The notes beneath the pieces are model-generated. The model worked only from the letters and a program-made list of their open reading frames with translations, was not told the origin of the DNA and searched no databases. Positions 16,846 to 25,356 of a stretch of DNA of 64,000 nucleotides are shown here, piece after piece. The translations under genes and the position numbers were made by a program. This DNA is from Hymenobacter busanensis (GTDB lineage: Bacteria > Bacteroidota > Bacteroidia > Cytophagales > Hymenobacteraceae), in assembly GCF_008727865.1 (NCBI RefSeq), contig NZ_VTWU01000010.1:1-64000 (forward strand), given 5' to 3'. Position 1 is the first letter of the stretch. Every line of letters starts with the position of its first letter.

Positions 16846-16944
16846 GAATTCTGAATGTTGAGTTCTGAATTGCGTCGCTCTCTTCAAGGGCCGGAATTTG
16901 GGATGAACGCCAATTCAGAATTCCGAATTTATCATTCAGAATTC
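16846..16944. repeat. nested inverted repeat in the ccmE-ccmF gap
   Basis: Two nested arm pairs are exact: GAATTCTGAATG (16846-16857) with CATTCAGAATTC (16933-16944), and TTCTGAATTG (16863-16872) with CAATTCAGAA (16911-16920). The word TTCTGAAT/ATTCAGAA occurs four times. The outer arm ends 8 bases before the ccmF ATG, so folding of the mRNA would place a hairpin next to the ribosome-binding region. Confidence 0.75.
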
Positions 16945-16952
16945 AAGAAGAA

Positions 16953-19529
16953 ATGAACATCGGCGACTGGGGACATTTGAGCGTCATTGTAGCCTTTGCC
17001 GCGGCCATGGTGGCGGCGTTGGGCTACTTCATGGCGGCTCGGCAACGCCCCTTGGGCGAGGCTGACGAATCGTGGCTGCGGCTGGGCCGGACCGCGTTTA
17101 TCGTGCACGGCCTGGCTGTGGTGGGCGTGATTGTGGCCCTGTTCGGCATCATTCACGGGCACCGCTACGAGTACTACTACGCTTGGTCGCACTCCAGCAA
17201 CCACCTGCCGGTGTACTACATGATTTCCTGCTTCTGGGAAGGGCAGGAGGGCTCGTTCCTGCTCTGGATTTTCTGGCACGTGGTACTGGGCGCGTTCATC
17301 ATCCGCGGTTCGCGGCAATGGGAAGCGCCCGTCATGGCCGTATTCGCCTTCGTGCAGCTGTTCCTCGTGTCCATGATTCTGGGCGTGGTGATAGGCAGCC
17401 TCAAGCTGGGTTCGTCGCCGTTTATTCTGATGCGCGAGTTTATGCCCGATCTGCCGGTCTACAAGCTCAACCCCGATTGGGTGCCCGAGGACGGCAAAGG
17501 CCTGAATGCCCTGCTGCAGAACTACTGGATGGTGATTCACCCGCCCACGCTGTTCCTGGGCTTTGCTCTCACGCTGGTGCCTTTCGCCTACGCCATTGCC
17601 GGTCTTTGGAAGGGCGAGCTGACCAAATGGGTGCAGCCGGCCATTCGCTGGAGCTTAGTGGGCGGCGGCGTGCTGGGCGTGGGCGTGATGATGGGGGCTT
17701 ATTGGGCCTACGAAACCCTCAACTTCGGTGGTTACTGGAACTGGGACCCGGTCGAAAACGCCGTGTACATTCCGTGGCTGGTGCTGGTGGCCGCGTTGCA
17801 CGCGCTGGTGCTCTGGCAGCGCGGCCGCACCGGCCTGCGCACGGCCTATTCGCTCGTCATTGCCACCTTCCTGCTGATTCTCTACGCAACGTTCCTCACC
17901 CGCTCGGGTGTGCTGGGCAACGCCTCGGTGCACTCCTTCACCGACCTCGGCCTTTCTGGCCAACTGCTGCTGTACCTCGGGGCTTTCGTGGTGCTGAGCG
18001 TGGCCATGCTGGTGTGGCGCTGGAAGCAGATTCCGGTATCGGAGAAAGAGCTGACGATGTACAACGCCGAGCTGTGGGTGTTCATCGGCGCTACGGTGCT
18101 GTGCTTAGGCGCGTTTCAGGTGCTCGTGACGACCAGCATTCCGGTTTACAACGCGCTGATGGGCCTGTTTGGCGTGAAAACCAACGTGGCCCTGCCCGCC
18201 GACCAGATTGCCCACTACACCAAAATTCAGCTCTGGATGGGCGTGTTCGTGGCCTTGTTCTCGGGCATTGCGCAGCTGCTTTGGTGGCAGAAGAACTCCA
18301 AGGAAACCATCAGCAACACGCTCACGATTCCCACGATTCTGACGCTGCTGTTCGCCAGCCTGTTTATTCTGCTGGTGCGCAACAACGGCCTGCCCATGTC
18401 GCTGCCCTTCATTGCAGTACTCACCACGGGCTTGTTCGGGGTGCTGGCCAACCTGAGCATGCTGCTGCAACTCATCCGGCGCGGCGTGCGCATTTCGGGC
18501 GGCGCGGTGTCGCACATTGGCATTGCGCTGATGCTGCTGGGCATTCTGGCTTCGGCCGGCTACTCCAACATCATTTCCAAGAACACCTCCGGTTTGCTTT
18601 ACTCGCGCGAGTTCCCCGACGACCTGAACCGCGACAACGTGCTGCTGTGGCGCAACCAAGCCGCCGAAATGGGCCCCTACAAGCTCACCTACACTGGCCA
18701 GTTCTACGATGTGCCCGGCGTGCCCGGCTACGTCAACAAGGAGCTGCTCTTCCGCACCGCCGACGAATACAAGGCCCTAGCCCGCGCCGACATCAAGCAG
18801 GAAGACGGCAAGACCTACTACAAAGCCGGCGACACGCTTGAAATCCGCCCCGAAGACACCTACTACCGCGTCGAGTACAAGCATAAGGAGTCGGGCAAGC
18901 AGTTCGTGCTCTACCCGCGCGCCCAGGTCAACCAGGAAATGGGGGGCCTGCTCGCCTCGCCCGACATCAAGCTGTTTTGGGACCACGACATCTACTCGCA
19001 CGTGTCCTCCGTGCCCGACCCCTCGAAAGAGAAGGACTGGAGCGAAGTGAAAGAGTACACCGTGAGCATGGGCGACACGCTCATTCTCAACGACTACGTG
19101 GCCGTGTTCAAGGAAGCCGAGCCGGCAACCAACCTCGCCGGTCTAGGGCTGAGCAAGGACGACATTGCCGTGCAAGCCGACCTAATTGTGTCGGGCGAAG
19201 GCGGCAAGCAGTACCACGCCCACCCCATTTTTGTGGTAAAGGACCGTCTGGTGGGCCGCGTGCCCGACGAAATCGAAGCCCTTGGCCTGCGCATCTCCTT
19301 CAACAACCTTGACCCGACGAGCGGCAAGTTCACCTTCGGCGTGAGCACCACCCAGAAGGATTACGTCATCCTGAAGGCCATGGAAAAGCCCTTCATCAAC
19401 CTGCTCTGGAGCGGCACGCTGCTCATGGGCCTCGGCTTCGGCATGGCCGTATGGCAGCGTGGCCGCAAGCCCCGGCCGGCGCCGGCCACCAAGGTACCGC
19501 GCACCTCAAAGGCTCCGCAAGTCGCTTAA
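16953..19529 (+). CDS. ccmF: cytochrome c heme lyase subunit CcmF
   Basis: An 858-residue polytopic membrane protein with about 14-15 helices. It transfers heme from CcmE to apocytochrome c. The tryptophan-rich heme-contact motif is intact: FGGYWNWDPVENAVYIPWLVL. Other family stretches include GSFLLWIFWHVVLG, MVIHPPTLFLGF and FLTRSGVLGNASVHSF. A large soluble periplasmic domain (about residues 545-800) precedes the last helix. The length exceeds that of proteobacterial CcmF (about 650) but is usual for Bacteroidota. No CcmG or CcmH thioreduction gene follows; the operon ends here with two terminators. The Cys-type CcmE upstream suits systems lacking CcmH. Confidence 0.94.
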   Translation: MNIGDWGHLSVIVAFAAAMVAALGYFMAARQRPLGEADESWLRLGRTAFIVHGLAVVGVIVALFGIIHGHRYEYYYAWSHSSNHLPVYYMISCFWEGQEGSFLLWIFWHVVLGAFIIRGSRQWEAPVMAVFAFVQLFLVSMILGVVIGSLKLGSSPFILMREFMPDLPVYKLNPDWVPEDGKGLNALLQNYWMVIHPPTLFLGFALTLVPFAYAIAGLWKGELTKWVQPAIRWSLVGGGVLGVGVMMGAYWAYETLNFGGYWNWDPVENAVYIPWLVLVAALHALVLWQRGRTGLRTAYSLVIATFLLILYATFLTRSGVLGNASVHSFTDLGLSGQLLLYLGAFVVLSVAMLVWRWKQIPVSEKELTMYNAELWVFIGATVLCLGAFQVLVTTSIPVYNALMGLFGVKTNVALPADQIAHYTKIQLWMGVFVALFSGIAQLLWWQKNSKETISNTLTIPTILTLLFASLFILLVRNNGLPMSLPFIAVLTTGLFGVLANLSMLLQLIRRGVRISGGAVSHIGIALMLLGILASAGYSNIISKNTSGLLYSREFPDDLNRDNVLLWRNQAAEMGPYKLTYTGQFYDVPGVPGYVNKELLFRTADEYKALARADIKQEDGKTYYKAGDTLEIRPEDTYYRVEYKHKESGKQFVLYPRAQVNQEMGGLLASPDIKLFWDHDIYSHVSSVPDPSKEKDWSEVKEYTVSMGDTLILNDYVAVFKEAEPATNLAGLGLSKDDIAVQADLIVSGEGGKQYHAHPIFVVKDRLVGRVPDEIEALGLRISFNNLDPTSGKFTFGVSTTQKDYVILKAMEKPFINLLWSGTLLMGLGFGMAVWQRGRKPRPAPATKVPRTSKAPQVA

Positions 19530-19540
19530 AGCATCAATCC

Positions 19541-19584
19541 AAGCAAAAAGCCCCGCAGCTATTCGGCCGCGGGGCTTTTTGCTT
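19541..19584. terminator. intrinsic terminator after ccmF
   Basis: AAGCAAAAAGCCCCGC (19541-19556) is the exact complement of 19569-19584, giving a 16-bp stem with a 12-base loop and a T-run on both strands. Confidence 0.9.
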
Positions 19585-19665
19585 GCCATCAGAATCATTG
19601 GCTCTGGAAAGCGTCGGCCGGCATCTGGCAGGTGTTGCGCGGTTTCATGGCTGCATCATAGCATG

Positions 19666-19701
19666 CAAAAGGGCGGCCTGCCGCAGCAGACCGCCCTTTT
19701 G
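19666..19701. terminator. terminator between convergent ccmF and cargo gene
   Basis: CAAAAGGGCGG (19666-19676) pairs exactly with CCGCCCTTTTG (19691-19701). It lies 26 bases past the stop of the minus-strand cargo gene and serves that gene on the minus strand. Confidence 0.85.
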
Positions 19702-19726
19702 TTATGCGTGTGGATTGAGTTAGCCG

Positions 19727-21631
19727 TTACTTCTGAACCGAGATATTGCGGATGCTGAACTCGCTGCCCGACTGCACCTTCAGCACATACATGCCGTTGG
19801 CCAGGGCCGAGAGGTCGAGCTTGTTCTCGAAGTTGTCGCGCACGGTAGCCGTGTGCACGCGCTGGCCCAGCATGTTGGTTACTTCTACCTGCAGGCCGTT
19901 TTTGGCACTGGCGCCGCGCACGTCCAGCGTTACCACGCCCGTGCTCGGGTTCGGGTACACACTGATGGCGCGGTCGAGAGCCGCCGACGTAGCCGACACC
20001 GGCGTGGCGGTGATTTCCAGGTCGTCAACGGCCAGGAAGAACTTGTCGGCGGCGCTGATGGCGTGGAAGCCGATGTAGTACAGGCCGTTGGCCGTGGGCG
20101 TGATGCTCGTTACCGGCAGCATGCCGGTACCGTTGGCCGTAACGTAAGCCGGGTTGGTGATGCTGTTGTTGAGCCACAGCAGGTTTGTCTGATCGGCCGC
20201 CGTCATGCCGGTGCCGTATTTCACCTCCAGGCCTTCGGCGTAGCTGGCACCGCTCGAGCGGTACTTAAACGACAACTGGTAGCGGAAACCGGTGCGCAGC
20301 AGGAGCTGCGGCGTGAAGAACCAGTCGTTGGCCGCCGTGGTGCCGTTGGTGTTCCAGAAGTACACCATGGCGTTCGGGTTCGAAGCGCTAATGGACACTT
20401 CCCCGGCCGAAGTGGGCACGGTGCTGCGGTTGATCCACGGGTTCGAGTCGGCGTTGGCATCAAGCGTGGTGATGCCGCAGGGCAGCGTGCCGTTCACGGC
20501 GGCATCGAAGTTCTGGGTGTAGGGGAACGTGGCTACGGCCGTAGCAGCGCCGCAGCTGGTCGTAATCGTAAACGGCCCCGACAAGGCGCTCTGGTCGGTA
20601 GCGCCGCAGTTGGCGCGCAGGTACACGTCGTAGGCCGTGCCCACCGCCAGGCCCGAGATGTTGACGGGCGAAGCCGTGGGCGCCGGAGTAATGGTGGTGC
20701 CCGCCGAAGCCGGGTTGAAGCCCGTCGGACCGTAGATAACGGTGTACGACGTGCCGTTGGCCGGGCCTGTAAAGTTCAGGGCTGTGGATGTGGTGGTAGT
20801 GCCCGTGAAGGTAACCGAGGAAGGCGGCGAGCAGCTGGCCGGCGTGAAGCGGAACGTGCGGCCCGCATCGGCCAGCGTCGTCTTGTCAAAGTCAAACGTC
20901 TGGTTGAGTGGATCGGGGTAGTACGTGTTTAGGAACGTAGCCGCCGACCATGCCTGGCCGACCGATTTGGTGGCAACAACCAGCTGCCCGGCGTTGCTGC
21001 CCGAGCCTTTCAGGCCCACCCCAATGGCGTAAGTCAGCGCGGCCGGACCCGTGCCCGGCGTGGAAGGACCGTACACAAACTCCACGCGGTTGCTGGTTTC
21101 GTAGAGCTTGGTTTGGAACGCGAAGCCGGTGAACTGCGGCTGGGTCGAGCCGTCGGTGTACTCGGTCATGTTGCTCCATTCCACGGTGCACACGCGGTTG
21201 GGAGCCGTACCCGTGGTGGCTACCTTAAAGCTGGTAGCCGTGCCTACCAGGTCGCCCAGGAACGGCAGCAGCATGTTGCGGTCAAGCGGGTCGGTGCTGC
21301 TCACGAAATCGTCCAGGTCGGAGCTGGGAGCGGTGTTGCCGAGCTTGAGCGCGCCGTTGGTGTTGAGCACGAACTGCGTAAACGACTGCCCGTTGAAAAC
21401 GAACGTGAAACCGATGTTCTGCGCGGCCGAGTTATCATCGTCCGGGTCGCCCACCGCAATGGCGGTGCCGGTGGCACCCAGCGCGCTGAAGGTGCCGGCG
21501 GTGTTGACGGCTCCGGCCGCCGAGTAGTTTAGGGCTTGGCCCTGAGCCCCCAACACGCCAAAACCCAGCACAGCGGCCAGGGTGAGCGTGGGGCGGCGCA
21601 GAAGCCGCTGAAACAAGTAAGACTGCGTCAT
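19727..21631 (-). CDS. T9SS cargo protein with Fn3-like and MAM-like domains
   Basis: A 634-residue exported protein. ATG 21631 gives a signal peptide ending near GAQGQ. The N-terminal third (about 30-270) is a beta-sandwich found in many Bacteroidota cargo proteins (GFTFVFNGQSFTQFVLNTNGALKLG). Next comes a fibronectin-type-III-like domain (SSVTFTGTTTTSTALNFTGP ... GTAYDVYLRANCG), then a MAM/jelly-roll-like domain (PCGITTLDANADSNPW ... NDWFFTPQLLLRTGFRYQLSFKYRSS). The end is a T9SS sorting domain (ISVYPNPSTGVVTLDV ... MLGQRVHTA ... LANGMYVLKVQ). A binding or adhesive role at the surface is inferred. It is a paralog of the gene at 21824-24268 and shares a 156-bp identical block with it. Confidence 0.88.
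   Translation of the reverse strand: MTQSYLFQRLLRRPTLTLAAVLGFGVLGAQGQALNYSAAGAVNTAGTFSALGATGTAIAVGDPDDDNSAAQNIGFTFVFNGQSFTQFVLNTNGALKLGNTAPSSDLDDFVSSTDPLDRNMLLPFLGDLVGTATSFKVATTGTAPNRVCTVEWSNMTEYTDGSTQPQFTGFAFQTKLYETSNRVEFVYGPSTPGTGPAALTYAIGVGLKGSGSNAGQLVVATKSVGQAWSAATFLNTYYPDPLNQTFDFDKTTLADAGRTFRFTPASCSPPSSVTFTGTTTTSTALNFTGPANGTSYTVIYGPTGFNPASAGTTITPAPTASPVNISGLAVGTAYDVYLRANCGATDQSALSGPFTITTSCGAATAVATFPYTQNFDAAVNGTLPCGITTLDANADSNPWINRSTVPTSAGEVSISASNPNAMVYFWNTNGTTAANDWFFTPQLLLRTGFRYQLSFKYRSSGASYAEGLEVKYGTGMTAADQTNLLWLNNSITNPAYVTANGTGMLPVTSITPTANGLYYIGFHAISAADKFFLAVDDLEITATPVSATSAALDRAISVYPNPSTGVVTLDVRGASAKNGLQVEVTNMLGQRVHTATVRDNFENKLDLSALANGMYVLKVQSGSEFSIRNISVQK
19962..20117 (-). repeat. 156-bp direct repeat, copy 1
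   Basis: Identical at all 156 positions to 22056-22211. It encodes the hinge between the MAM-like domain and the T9SS sorting domain (TSITPTANGLYYIGFHAIS through ALDRAIS). Flanking sequence on both sides differs between copies. Confidence 0.95.
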
Positions 21632-21632
21632 A

Positions 21633-21650
21633 AAAAGAAAAGGGTGAAAA
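21633..21650 (-). promoter_or_regulatory. shared pyrimidine-rich leader, copy 1
   Basis: On the minus strand this reads TTTTCACCCTTTTCTTTT, one base before the ATG at 21631. The same 18 bases precede the paralog's start (24277-24294). It may be a translation-enhancing or regulatory leader, or simply inherited from duplication. Confidence 0.5.
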
Positions 21651-21757
21651 GAGGCAAGGGTAAAGAATGACGTTCGGGCACGCCACCGGATGATGCGGCA
21701 AGATGCCAAATTCTGCCCGCATGGCGGCAACCAAGCCTGGTTCTGCCGCCCCAAAAA

Positions 21758-21793
21758 CAAGTGGGCGACCTGCTTGCGCAGACCGCCCACTTG
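21758..21793 (-). terminator. terminator after the 21.8-kb cargo gene
   Basis: CAAGTGGGCG (21758-21767) pairs exactly with CGCCCACTTG (21784-21793). On the minus strand a T-run follows (TTTTT at 21757-21753). It lies 31 bases past the stop of the upstream cargo gene, so the two cargo genes are probably separate transcripts. Confidence 0.8.
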
Positions 21794-21823
21794 CTGGTTT
21801 CGGCCGAAGCCGTCAGACAAAAA

Positions 21824-24268
21824 TTACTTCTGAATGGCAATGGTACGCGTCATGTACTCGCTGCCGTTCGTCACGCGCATCTGGTACATGCCGTTGGCCA
21901 GGTTCGATACGTTGATCGTGCTCTGCAGCTTGTCTACCGAAGTGCTCAGAACTTTCTGACCGAGCATGTTCGTGATGTCAATCTGCAGGCCGTTTTTCAC
22001 GTTCACACCCTGCACGGCCACCGTCAGCTCGCCTTTCGAGGGGTTCGGGTACACGCTGATGGCGCGGTCGAGAGCCGCCGACGTAGCCGACACCGGCGTG
22101 GCGGTGATTTCCAGGTCGTCAACGGCCAGGAAGAACTTGTCGGCGGCGCTGATGGCGTGGAAGCCGATGTAGTACAGGCCGTTGGCCGTGGGCGTGATGC
22201 TCGTTACCGGCGTGGCACCAGCTACACCCGTGGTGGCGTAGGCCGAGTTGTTGATAGCCGTGTTGGTCCAGATGGTCGTCGTTTGGTCGGCCGGCGTAGC
22301 GCCGGTGCCGTACTTCACTTCCAGGCCCTCGGGGTACGAGCCGCTCGAACGGTATTTGAAGGCCAGCTGGTAGCGGAAACCGGTGCGCAGCAGCAGGGCC
22401 GGCGTGAAGAACCAGTCGTTGGCTGCCGTGGTGCCGTTGGTGTTCCAGAAGTACACCATGGCGTTCGGGTTCGAGGCGCTAACCGGCGTTTGGCCGGCCG
22501 TAGTGGGCACAGTGCTGCGGTTGATCCACGGGTTCGAGTCGGCGTTGGCGTCGAGCGTGGTGATGCCGCAGGGCAGGTTGCCGCTGGTCACACCGTCGAA
22601 ATTCTCGGTGTAGGGGAACGTAGCAATGGTGGTAGAACCGGGGCTGCAGGCCGCCAGGGGAGCCAGCGTAGCTTCGAAGCGCAGACGGCCGGTTTTGCTT
22701 TCCGTAGCCGAGGCAATACCGCCAGCAGCCGGGAATACAAAGTACGACGGATCGGGACGTACGGGCGTTTCAGCCTGAATGCTTACCGGGTAGAAAGCCG
22801 TACCACCGGTGGGAACCACAATGCCCATACCGATGAAGAAGTCACCAGCGGGAATGATGGGCGAGGTGGGGAACGTGAACGTTACCTGTGCTCCGTTGTC
22901 GGCAGCGGCAAGTACACGGTCGGTCGAGCGGGCTACGATAGTGCCCTGGGCATCCAATACCACACCGTACACCGAGCGGCCGTTGTTGCGGGCTGCGTCG
23001 TTGGTGATGTCGGCTTTCACCTGCGTAATGGTAGCCGACTGCGTGAGCGTGTGGCGGCTGGCGTAGATGATGTTGCCCGAGCCGCCCAGGATGAAGGCAC
23101 CGGCGGGGGTGTTGGGGTCCACGTAGGTTATAGCGTCGGAGGTTACGGCTTGCGTTACCACCTTCGAGTTGTTGTTGGCGTTGTCGTCGCCGGCCACGCT
23201 CACCGTTACCGTGTTAGTGCCGGTGGTAGTGGGCGTGTAGGGGGCGAAGGTCACCAGCGCCGAGTCACCGGCGGCCAGGGTGGCCACGGTTTGGGTGTTG
23301 GTGAAGGTCGTAGCGCCCGATACCGTCAGCGTCACGGCCAGCGCGGTGCGGCCGTTGGTGCCAGCGTTGGTTACACGGGCTTTCACCACGTGCGGAACAG
23401 CGTACGGAATGGGCAGCTTGCCCAGGGTGTACACGTTGATAACCCCAGCGTCGTTGGCCTGACGTGGCAGGAAGCGGTAAGTGCGGCCAGCGTCCGGCGA
23501 AACCGTGCGGCGGAAGTTGTTGCCGTTGCCCGCCAGCGGGCCTACCTGAAACTGGGTGTTCGACCACGCATCGGCCGAGGGCTTAACGGCGAGGATGGTT
23601 TGGGCAATGGAGTTGCCTTTGATACCCACACCAGCCACTTTGGCGCCGTCGGTGCCGGCGCCGGGCGTCGCGGCGCTGTACACAAACTCCACCGCGTTGG
23701 TGGTTTCGTAGAGCTTCAGCTGGAAGCTGAAGTTGGCGTACTGCTGCTGCGCCGTCTTGTCGGCTACGTTTTTCCACTGCACCGTGCACACCCGGTTCGG
23801 GGCCGTGCCGGTGGTGGCCACGCGGTATTCGGCGGGGCTGGAGCCGGCCGTCAAATCGTGGTTGAAGGGCAACAGCAGGTTCACGTCGGCCGCGTCGGTG
23901 CTGTTGATGGGGCCACCGGTAACCACGGCCGGGCCCGAGAAGAACAGGGCGGCTGCGCTGGGCGCTGCCGTGCCCAGGCGCACGAAACCGTTCGTGTTCA
24001 GCACGAAATCGGTAAAGGCTTGGCCGTTGTAGTTGAAGGTGAAGCCGATGGGTGTAGCGGCCGAGTTGGCGTCGTCGGTGTTGGCCGTGGAAATGGCCGT
24101 ACCGGCGGTGCCCAGGTCGGTGTAGGTGCCGGCCACAGAGCCCGCGCCCGACACGAAATAGTTAAACGCCTGTGCATGCGCCGAGGTGGCGCCCACGGCC
24201 AGCAACGCGGCCAGGGCCAGGCCGCGCCAGCGGCCTGTGTTCCGACCCCGAGAGTAGGAATGTGTCAT
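21824..24268 (-). CDS. T9SS cargo protein, paralog of the next gene
   Basis: An 814-residue exported protein. ATG 24268 gives a signal peptide ending near ATSAHAQ. The N-terminal domain (GFTFNYNGQAFTDFVLNTNGFVRLG) and the MAM-like domain (CGITTLDANADSNPWINRS ... NDWFFTPALLLRTGFRYQLAFKYRSS) match the neighbouring paralog. The middle differs: instead of Fn3 it carries a CARDB-like Ig domain (VKARVTNAGTNGRTALAVTLTVSG ... NTVTVSVAGDDNANNNSKVVTQ) and a further beta domain. It ends in a T9SS sorting domain (ISVYPNPSKGELTVAV ... MLGQKVLSTS ... LANGMYQMRVTNGSEYMTRTIAIQ). Surface exposure is expected; ligand and function are unknown. Confidence 0.88.
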   Translation of the reverse strand: MTHSYSRGRNTGRWRGLALAALLAVGATSAHAQAFNYFVSGAGSVAGTYTDLGTAGTAISTANTDDANSAATPIGFTFNYNGQAFTDFVLNTNGFVRLGTAAPSAAALFFSGPAVVTGGPINSTDAADVNLLLPFNHDLTAGSSPAEYRVATTGTAPNRVCTVQWKNVADKTAQQQYANFSFQLKLYETTNAVEFVYSAATPGAGTDGAKVAGVGIKGNSIAQTILAVKPSADAWSNTQFQVGPLAGNGNNFRRTVSPDAGRTYRFLPRQANDAGVINVYTLGKLPIPYAVPHVVKARVTNAGTNGRTALAVTLTVSGATTFTNTQTVATLAAGDSALVTFAPYTPTTTGTNTVTVSVAGDDNANNNSKVVTQAVTSDAITYVDPNTPAGAFILGGSGNIIYASRHTLTQSATITQVKADITNDAARNNGRSVYGVVLDAQGTIVARSTDRVLAAADNGAQVTFTFPTSPIIPAGDFFIGMGIVVPTGGTAFYPVSIQAETPVRPDPSYFVFPAAGGIASATESKTGRLRFEATLAPLAACSPGSTTIATFPYTENFDGVTSGNLPCGITTLDANADSNPWINRSTVPTTAGQTPVSASNPNAMVYFWNTNGTTAANDWFFTPALLLRTGFRYQLAFKYRSSGSYPEGLEVKYGTGATPADQTTTIWTNTAINNSAYATTGVAGATPVTSITPTANGLYYIGFHAISAADKFFLAVDDLEITATPVSATSAALDRAISVYPNPSKGELTVAVQGVNVKNGLQIDITNMLGQKVLSTSVDKLQSTINVSNLANGMYQMRVTNGSEYMTRTIAIQK
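22056..22211 (-). repeat. 156-bp direct repeat, copy 2
   Basis: Exact copy of 19962-20117. The sorting domains that follow are only moderately similar, so the identity is local rather than a sign of a very recent whole-gene duplication. Confidence 0.95.
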
Positions 24269-24276
24269 GTGGTAAG

Positions 24277-24294
24277 AAAAGAAAAGGGTGAAAA
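24277..24294 (-). promoter_or_regulatory. shared pyrimidine-rich leader, copy 2
   Basis: Minus-strand TTTTCACCCTTTTCTTTT, 8 bases before the ATG at 24268, identical to the leader of the paralog at 21633-21650. Confidence 0.5.
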
Positions 24295-24313
24295 CAGCGT
24301 TGAGAAAAGACTT

Positions 24314-24333
24314 CCGGACGAACGGGCGTCCGG
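24314..24333. repeat. short palindrome upstream of the cargo gene
   Basis: CCGGACG (24314-24320) and CGTCCGG (24327-24333) are exact complements around a 6-base spacer, 46 bases before the minus-strand ATG. It could be an operator or a leader hairpin; nothing more can be said. Confidence 0.4.
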
Positions 24334-24445
24334 GAATATGATTTCGCGAGTTCAAGTTGCTAATTTTTTGGCAAACGCCCGTTCGGCAAACCCACCAAAA
24401 ATCGACCGTAATTTGCCGCTGCACCTTCTGAGCGTGTATTATAGT

Positions 24446-25258
24446 ATGGCTATATCTTCTCCGGTGGCCTTGCGCATTGCCTTGTTGGGAGCCGGCCGCG
24501 TAGCAGCTCAGCTAGCCCCGGCGCTGCGCCAGGCGGGCCACCACGTAACGGCCGTGTGGAGCCGCACCGCCGCCAGCGCCCAGCCGCTGGCGGCAGCCGT
24601 GGGTGCCGTTGCCCTCAGCGGCCCGGCGCCCGCGTGGCCCCTGCCATCCGCCGACCTCTTCCTGCTCTGCCTGCCCGATGATGCCGCGCCCGCCGTGCTG
24701 GCAACCCTGCCTTTGCCTGCTGGCGCGCTGGTCGCTCATACCTCGGGGGCCCTACCGTTGGCCGTGTTCGATGCGCGTCCCGATATCCGCGGCGGGGTGT
24801 TCTATCCGCTCCAAACCTTCAGCCCCGGCCGCACCATCGACTGGGCGACCGTGCCGCTGTGCCTGGAAGCCACCAACGCCGCCGATTTGGCCGTGCTGAC
24901 GGGCCTGGCGCATACCCTGAGCGGCAAAGTGGTAAACGTGGCTTCGGGCCAGCGCCGGGAACTGCACGTAGCGGCGGTGTTTGCCTCCAACTTCACCAAC
25001 CACCTGCTGGGCATTGCCGACGCGCTGCTGGCCGAAGCCGGCCTGCCCGCCGATATGCTGGCCCCGCTGGTGCGCGAAACCGTAGACAAAGCCTTGCAAA
25101 ACCCGCCGTTTGCGGTTCAAACCGGGCCGGCCGTGCGCCGGGATGCATCGACGCTGGCCGCTCACCAACGGCTGCTGGCCGCGCATCCCGGTTGGCAGGC
25201 CTTGTACGCTCACCTGACGGATAGTATTCAGGCCCAGGCCGCGGCCCAGCCGGATTAA
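24446..25258 (+). CDS. Rossmann-fold protein with DUF2520
   Basis: A 270-residue cytoplasmic protein. The N-terminal half is an NAD(P)-binding Rossmann domain (RIALLGAGRVAAQLAPAL, glycines at GAGRVA) resembling pyrroline-5-carboxylate or 3-hydroxyisobutyrate dehydrogenases. The C-terminal half is a helical DUF2520 domain (RRELHVAAVFASNFTNHLLGIADALL ... RDASTLAAHQRLLA). The reaction is not known for this family. ATG 24446 is the first codon after the divergent intergenic region; in-frame sequence further upstream is only the antisense of the cargo gene. It stands at the head of a plus-strand run with ferredoxin, iscX and kdsC; in other Bacteroidota DUF2520 and KdsC-like genes are also neighbours. 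Confidence 0.88.
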   Translation: MAISSPVALRIALLGAGRVAAQLAPALRQAGHHVTAVWSRTAASAQPLAAAVGAVALSGPAPAWPLPSADLFLLCLPDDAAPAVLATLPLPAGALVAHTSGALPLAVFDARPDIRGGVFYPLQTFSPGRTIDWATVPLCLEATNAADLAVLTGLAHTLSGKVVNVASGQRRELHVAAVFASNFTNHLLGIADALLAEAGLPADMLAPLVRETVDKALQNPPFAVQTGPAVRRDASTLAAHQRLLAAHPGWQALYAHLTDSIQAQAAAQPD

Positions 25259-25313
25259 CGGTGGAGGTTCCGCAAACATTAGGGCCGGTTCGGGCATTGT
25301 GCAACGGCGTGCC

Positions 25314-25321
25314 TACCTTTG
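25314..25321 (+). promoter_or_regulatory. -7 promoter element TACCTTTG
   Basis: An exact TAnnTTTG match, 35 bases before the GTG start of the ferredoxin gene. A TTG at 25297-25299 is 14 bases upstream, closer than the usual spacing. Confidence 0.65.
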
Positions 25322-25356
25322 CAGCCGCATTTCGCCCGTTTTAATACTTCCTGCCT

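Noticed and set aside
21761-24445. Long plus-strand extension upstream of the DUF2520 gene
   Set aside because: The extension is the antisense of the cargo gene; the Rossmann domain begins cleanly at ATG 24446.
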